From the NCBI RefSeq assembly GCF_025905425.1, contig NZ_CP109603.1, positions 2,826,001 through 2,890,000 on the forward strand: 64,000 bases of DNA, given 5' to 3'. The position numbers and the translations under genes were made by a program. The notes below the pieces were generated by a model. It was not told the DNA's origin. It worked only from the letters and a program-made list of their open reading frames with translations, and ran no database searches. Of the stretch, positions 62,837 through 64,000 are shown piece by piece; the first letter of the stretch is position 1; each line of letters begins with the position of its first letter. The stretch comes from Pseudomonas putida. GTDB taxonomy: Bacteria > Pseudomonadota > Gammaproteobacteria > Pseudomonadales > Pseudomonadaceae.

Positions 62837-63549
62837 GCCGCCACGCTGGCGGTGAACAGGTAGCCGGTGCCATGAATGGTGATGATCAGTTGCGGCTCGG
62901 CCGGGTCGTCATGCAGCTTGCGGCGCAGGCGGCCGACCAGCACGTCGATGGAACGGTCGTTGGGCACCCACTCACGGTTGCGGATCTGGTCCATCAGCTG
63001 GTCGCGGCTCAGGGTATGCCCGCTGTTGCGCAAGAACACACTGAGCAGCTGGAACTCGCCGTGGGTCAGCAGGGTTTGCCCGCCACGGGGGTCGATCAGG
63101 CGCCGACGATCAATGTCCAGCGCCCAGTCGGCAAATTGCTTGAGCGACTGCGCGCAGGCTGGCGCCGGGTGCACCTCGCGGGCATGGCGCACGCGGCGAA
63201 TCAGGTTCTTGGCACGGGACACCAGCTCTCGGGGGTTGAGCGGCTTCATGATGTAGTCGTCGGCGCCGCACTCAAGGCCGACAATGCGGTCGATGTCGTC
63301 ATTGCGGCCGGTGATGAGGATGATGCCGACTTCCGAGCGCACCCGCAGCTCGCGGGTCAGGGTCAGGCCGTCCTTGCCGGGCAGGCGAATGTCCAGCAGC
63401 ACCAGGTCGACGTCCTGGCTGCCGAGCAGGGCTTCGGCCTTTTCGGCGGTGTCGGCGCAGTGCACGTCATAGCCTTCCTGAGACAGATAGGCCTGCAGCA
63501 AGTCACGAATAAGCGGATCGTCATCGACGATCAATACCCGAGGCGTCAT
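62833..63549 (-). CDS. aruR: OmpR-type response regulator AruR
   Basis: The product has 238 residues. The receiver has the acidic pocket VDDD near residue 8-11, phospho-acceptor Asp53 (LVLLDIRLPGKDG) and the Lys in YIMKPLNPRE. The C-terminal winged helix is the OmpR type (LLTHGEFQLLSVFLRN and NDRSIDVLVGRLRRKL). It heads the aruR-binding protein-aruS operon and should activate the arginine transaminase genes. Confidence 0.88.
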   Translation of the reverse strand: MTPRVLIVDDDPLIRDLLQAYLSQEGYDVHCADTAEKAEALLGSQDVDLVLLDIRLPGKDGLTLTRELRVRSEVGIILITGRNDDIDRIVGLECGADDYIMKPLNPRELVSRAKNLIRRVRHAREVHPAPACAQSLKQFADWALDIDRRRLIDPRGGQTLLTHGEFQLLSVFLRNSGHTLSRDQLMDQIRNREWVPNDRSIDVLVGRLRRKLHDDPAEPQLIITIHGTGYLFTASVAA

Positions 63550-63623
63550 TGCGTGAAGTCTCTTTTTTTATTGGTTTGTTCTACACACTCGCGACAGCAG
63601 CGTACTCGTTACTGAACGGGCGA

Positions 63624-64000
63624 TCAACAGCCCTTGGGCAGGCTGAAACGTTGCCGACCACCGGCCTGCAGGCCATCGACCCAGGCCTCGCAAATCTGCA
63701 CGCCCTGGGCCGGTGTGAAGGTGCCTGGGTTAAGGCCCGATTCAAGCCACAGGCCATCGAGCAAGGCGCTCAGGCTGATCGCCGCCAGGTCGGCGTCAAA
63801 GCCTTGCCAGCCCTCTTCCACGGCCAGTGTGGCAAGCAGCCGGCTCAACTCGTTGCGGTATTCGCCATACGAATGGTCATGCACCTGGTTGATCGCATCG
63901 GCGGTTTTCACGGCGCCCCAGAACGCCAGCCAGGCGTCGAGCAGTTGCGGGTCGAGCAGTTCGGCGCAGAACGAGGCGCGGAAGAACGCCGACAGCCGCT
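63624..64000 (-). CDS. TetR-family regulator, BetI-like, C-terminal part
   Basis: The frame is open from the window edge to a TGA at 63624-63626, giving the last ~125 residues. The visible part is the ligand domain of BetI-type TetR proteins: LSAFFRASFCAEL, then WLAFWGAVKTADAINQVHDHSYGEYRNEL and the LLDGLWLE segment. The DNA-binding N-terminus lies outside the window. BetI relatives repress choline/betaine genes; the target here is unknown. Confidence 0.75.
   Translation of the reverse strand, partial: RLSAFFRASFCAELLDPQLLDAWLAFWGAVKTADAINQVHDHSYGEYRNELSRLLATLAVEEGWQGFDADLAAISLSALLDGLWLESGLNPGTFTPAQGVQICEAWVDGLQAGGRQRFSLPKGC

Noticed and set aside
1..64000. CRISPR array or prophage
   Set aside because: Repeats seen are inverted REP/BIME units and one two-unit tandem; there are no regular short direct repeats with spacers and no phage structural genes.

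Overview
The window looks like a Pseudomonas putida-group chromosome: GC-rich coding sequence with Pseudomonas codon use, P. putida-type REP elements, and gene orders familiar from that group (catR-catBCA; the aruH/alr/aruI arginine transaminase block; aruR/aruS). Family and strain comparisons are from memory, because no search could be run.

Layout. 1-2.7 kb: tail of an aromatic amine dehydrogenase-type locus, two small c-type cytochromes and a FeaR-like regulator. 2.8-12.3 kb: an outer-membrane barrel gene and a complete indole-3-acetate (IAA) catabolic cluster, iacABCDEFGHI with iacR. 12.6-22.1 kb: a LysR regulator, an IS110-family element whose bridge RNA can be read directly from the DNA, an inverted near-identical second copy of iacCD with a diverged iacF, and porin/MFS uptake genes. 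22.1-26.3 kb: a repeat block, then catBCA and catR. Together these could take IAA (and possibly tryptamine) through catechol to the beta-ketoadipate pathway.

26.4-30.9 kb: an uncharacterised SDR / sugar-lactone-oxidase / LuxR / EutH-type permease module whose two promoters share a perfect dyad, TATACC-N4-GGTATA. 31.0-34.8 kb: a more A/T-rich island encoding a possible ribosomally made peptide system resembling microcin C or pantocin clusters: a tiny precursor ORF, a hairpin, a MccB-like adenylyltransferase with an N-terminal leader-binding-like domain, an MFS exporter and a haem-oxygenase-like diiron enzyme. The last carries an apparent frameshift and a MITE-like insertion at its stop codon.

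34.8-45.5 kb: a CycA-like permease with an acetylpolyamine amidohydrolase, an Lrp regulator, and a dmlR-dmlA-BCCT-cntA-cntB carnitine/malate block with an XRE-PAS regulator and shared GTTAAC operators. 45.5-64 kb: LuxR, class III aminotransferase and polyamine-type binding protein; the arginine transaminase operon with acyl-CoA genes, broad-specificity racemase and quinone reductase; an amino-acid permease; the AruS/AruR two-component system with a periplasmic binding protein; and a partial TetR/BetI-type regulator. I saw no rRNA, tRNA, CRISPR array or prophage.
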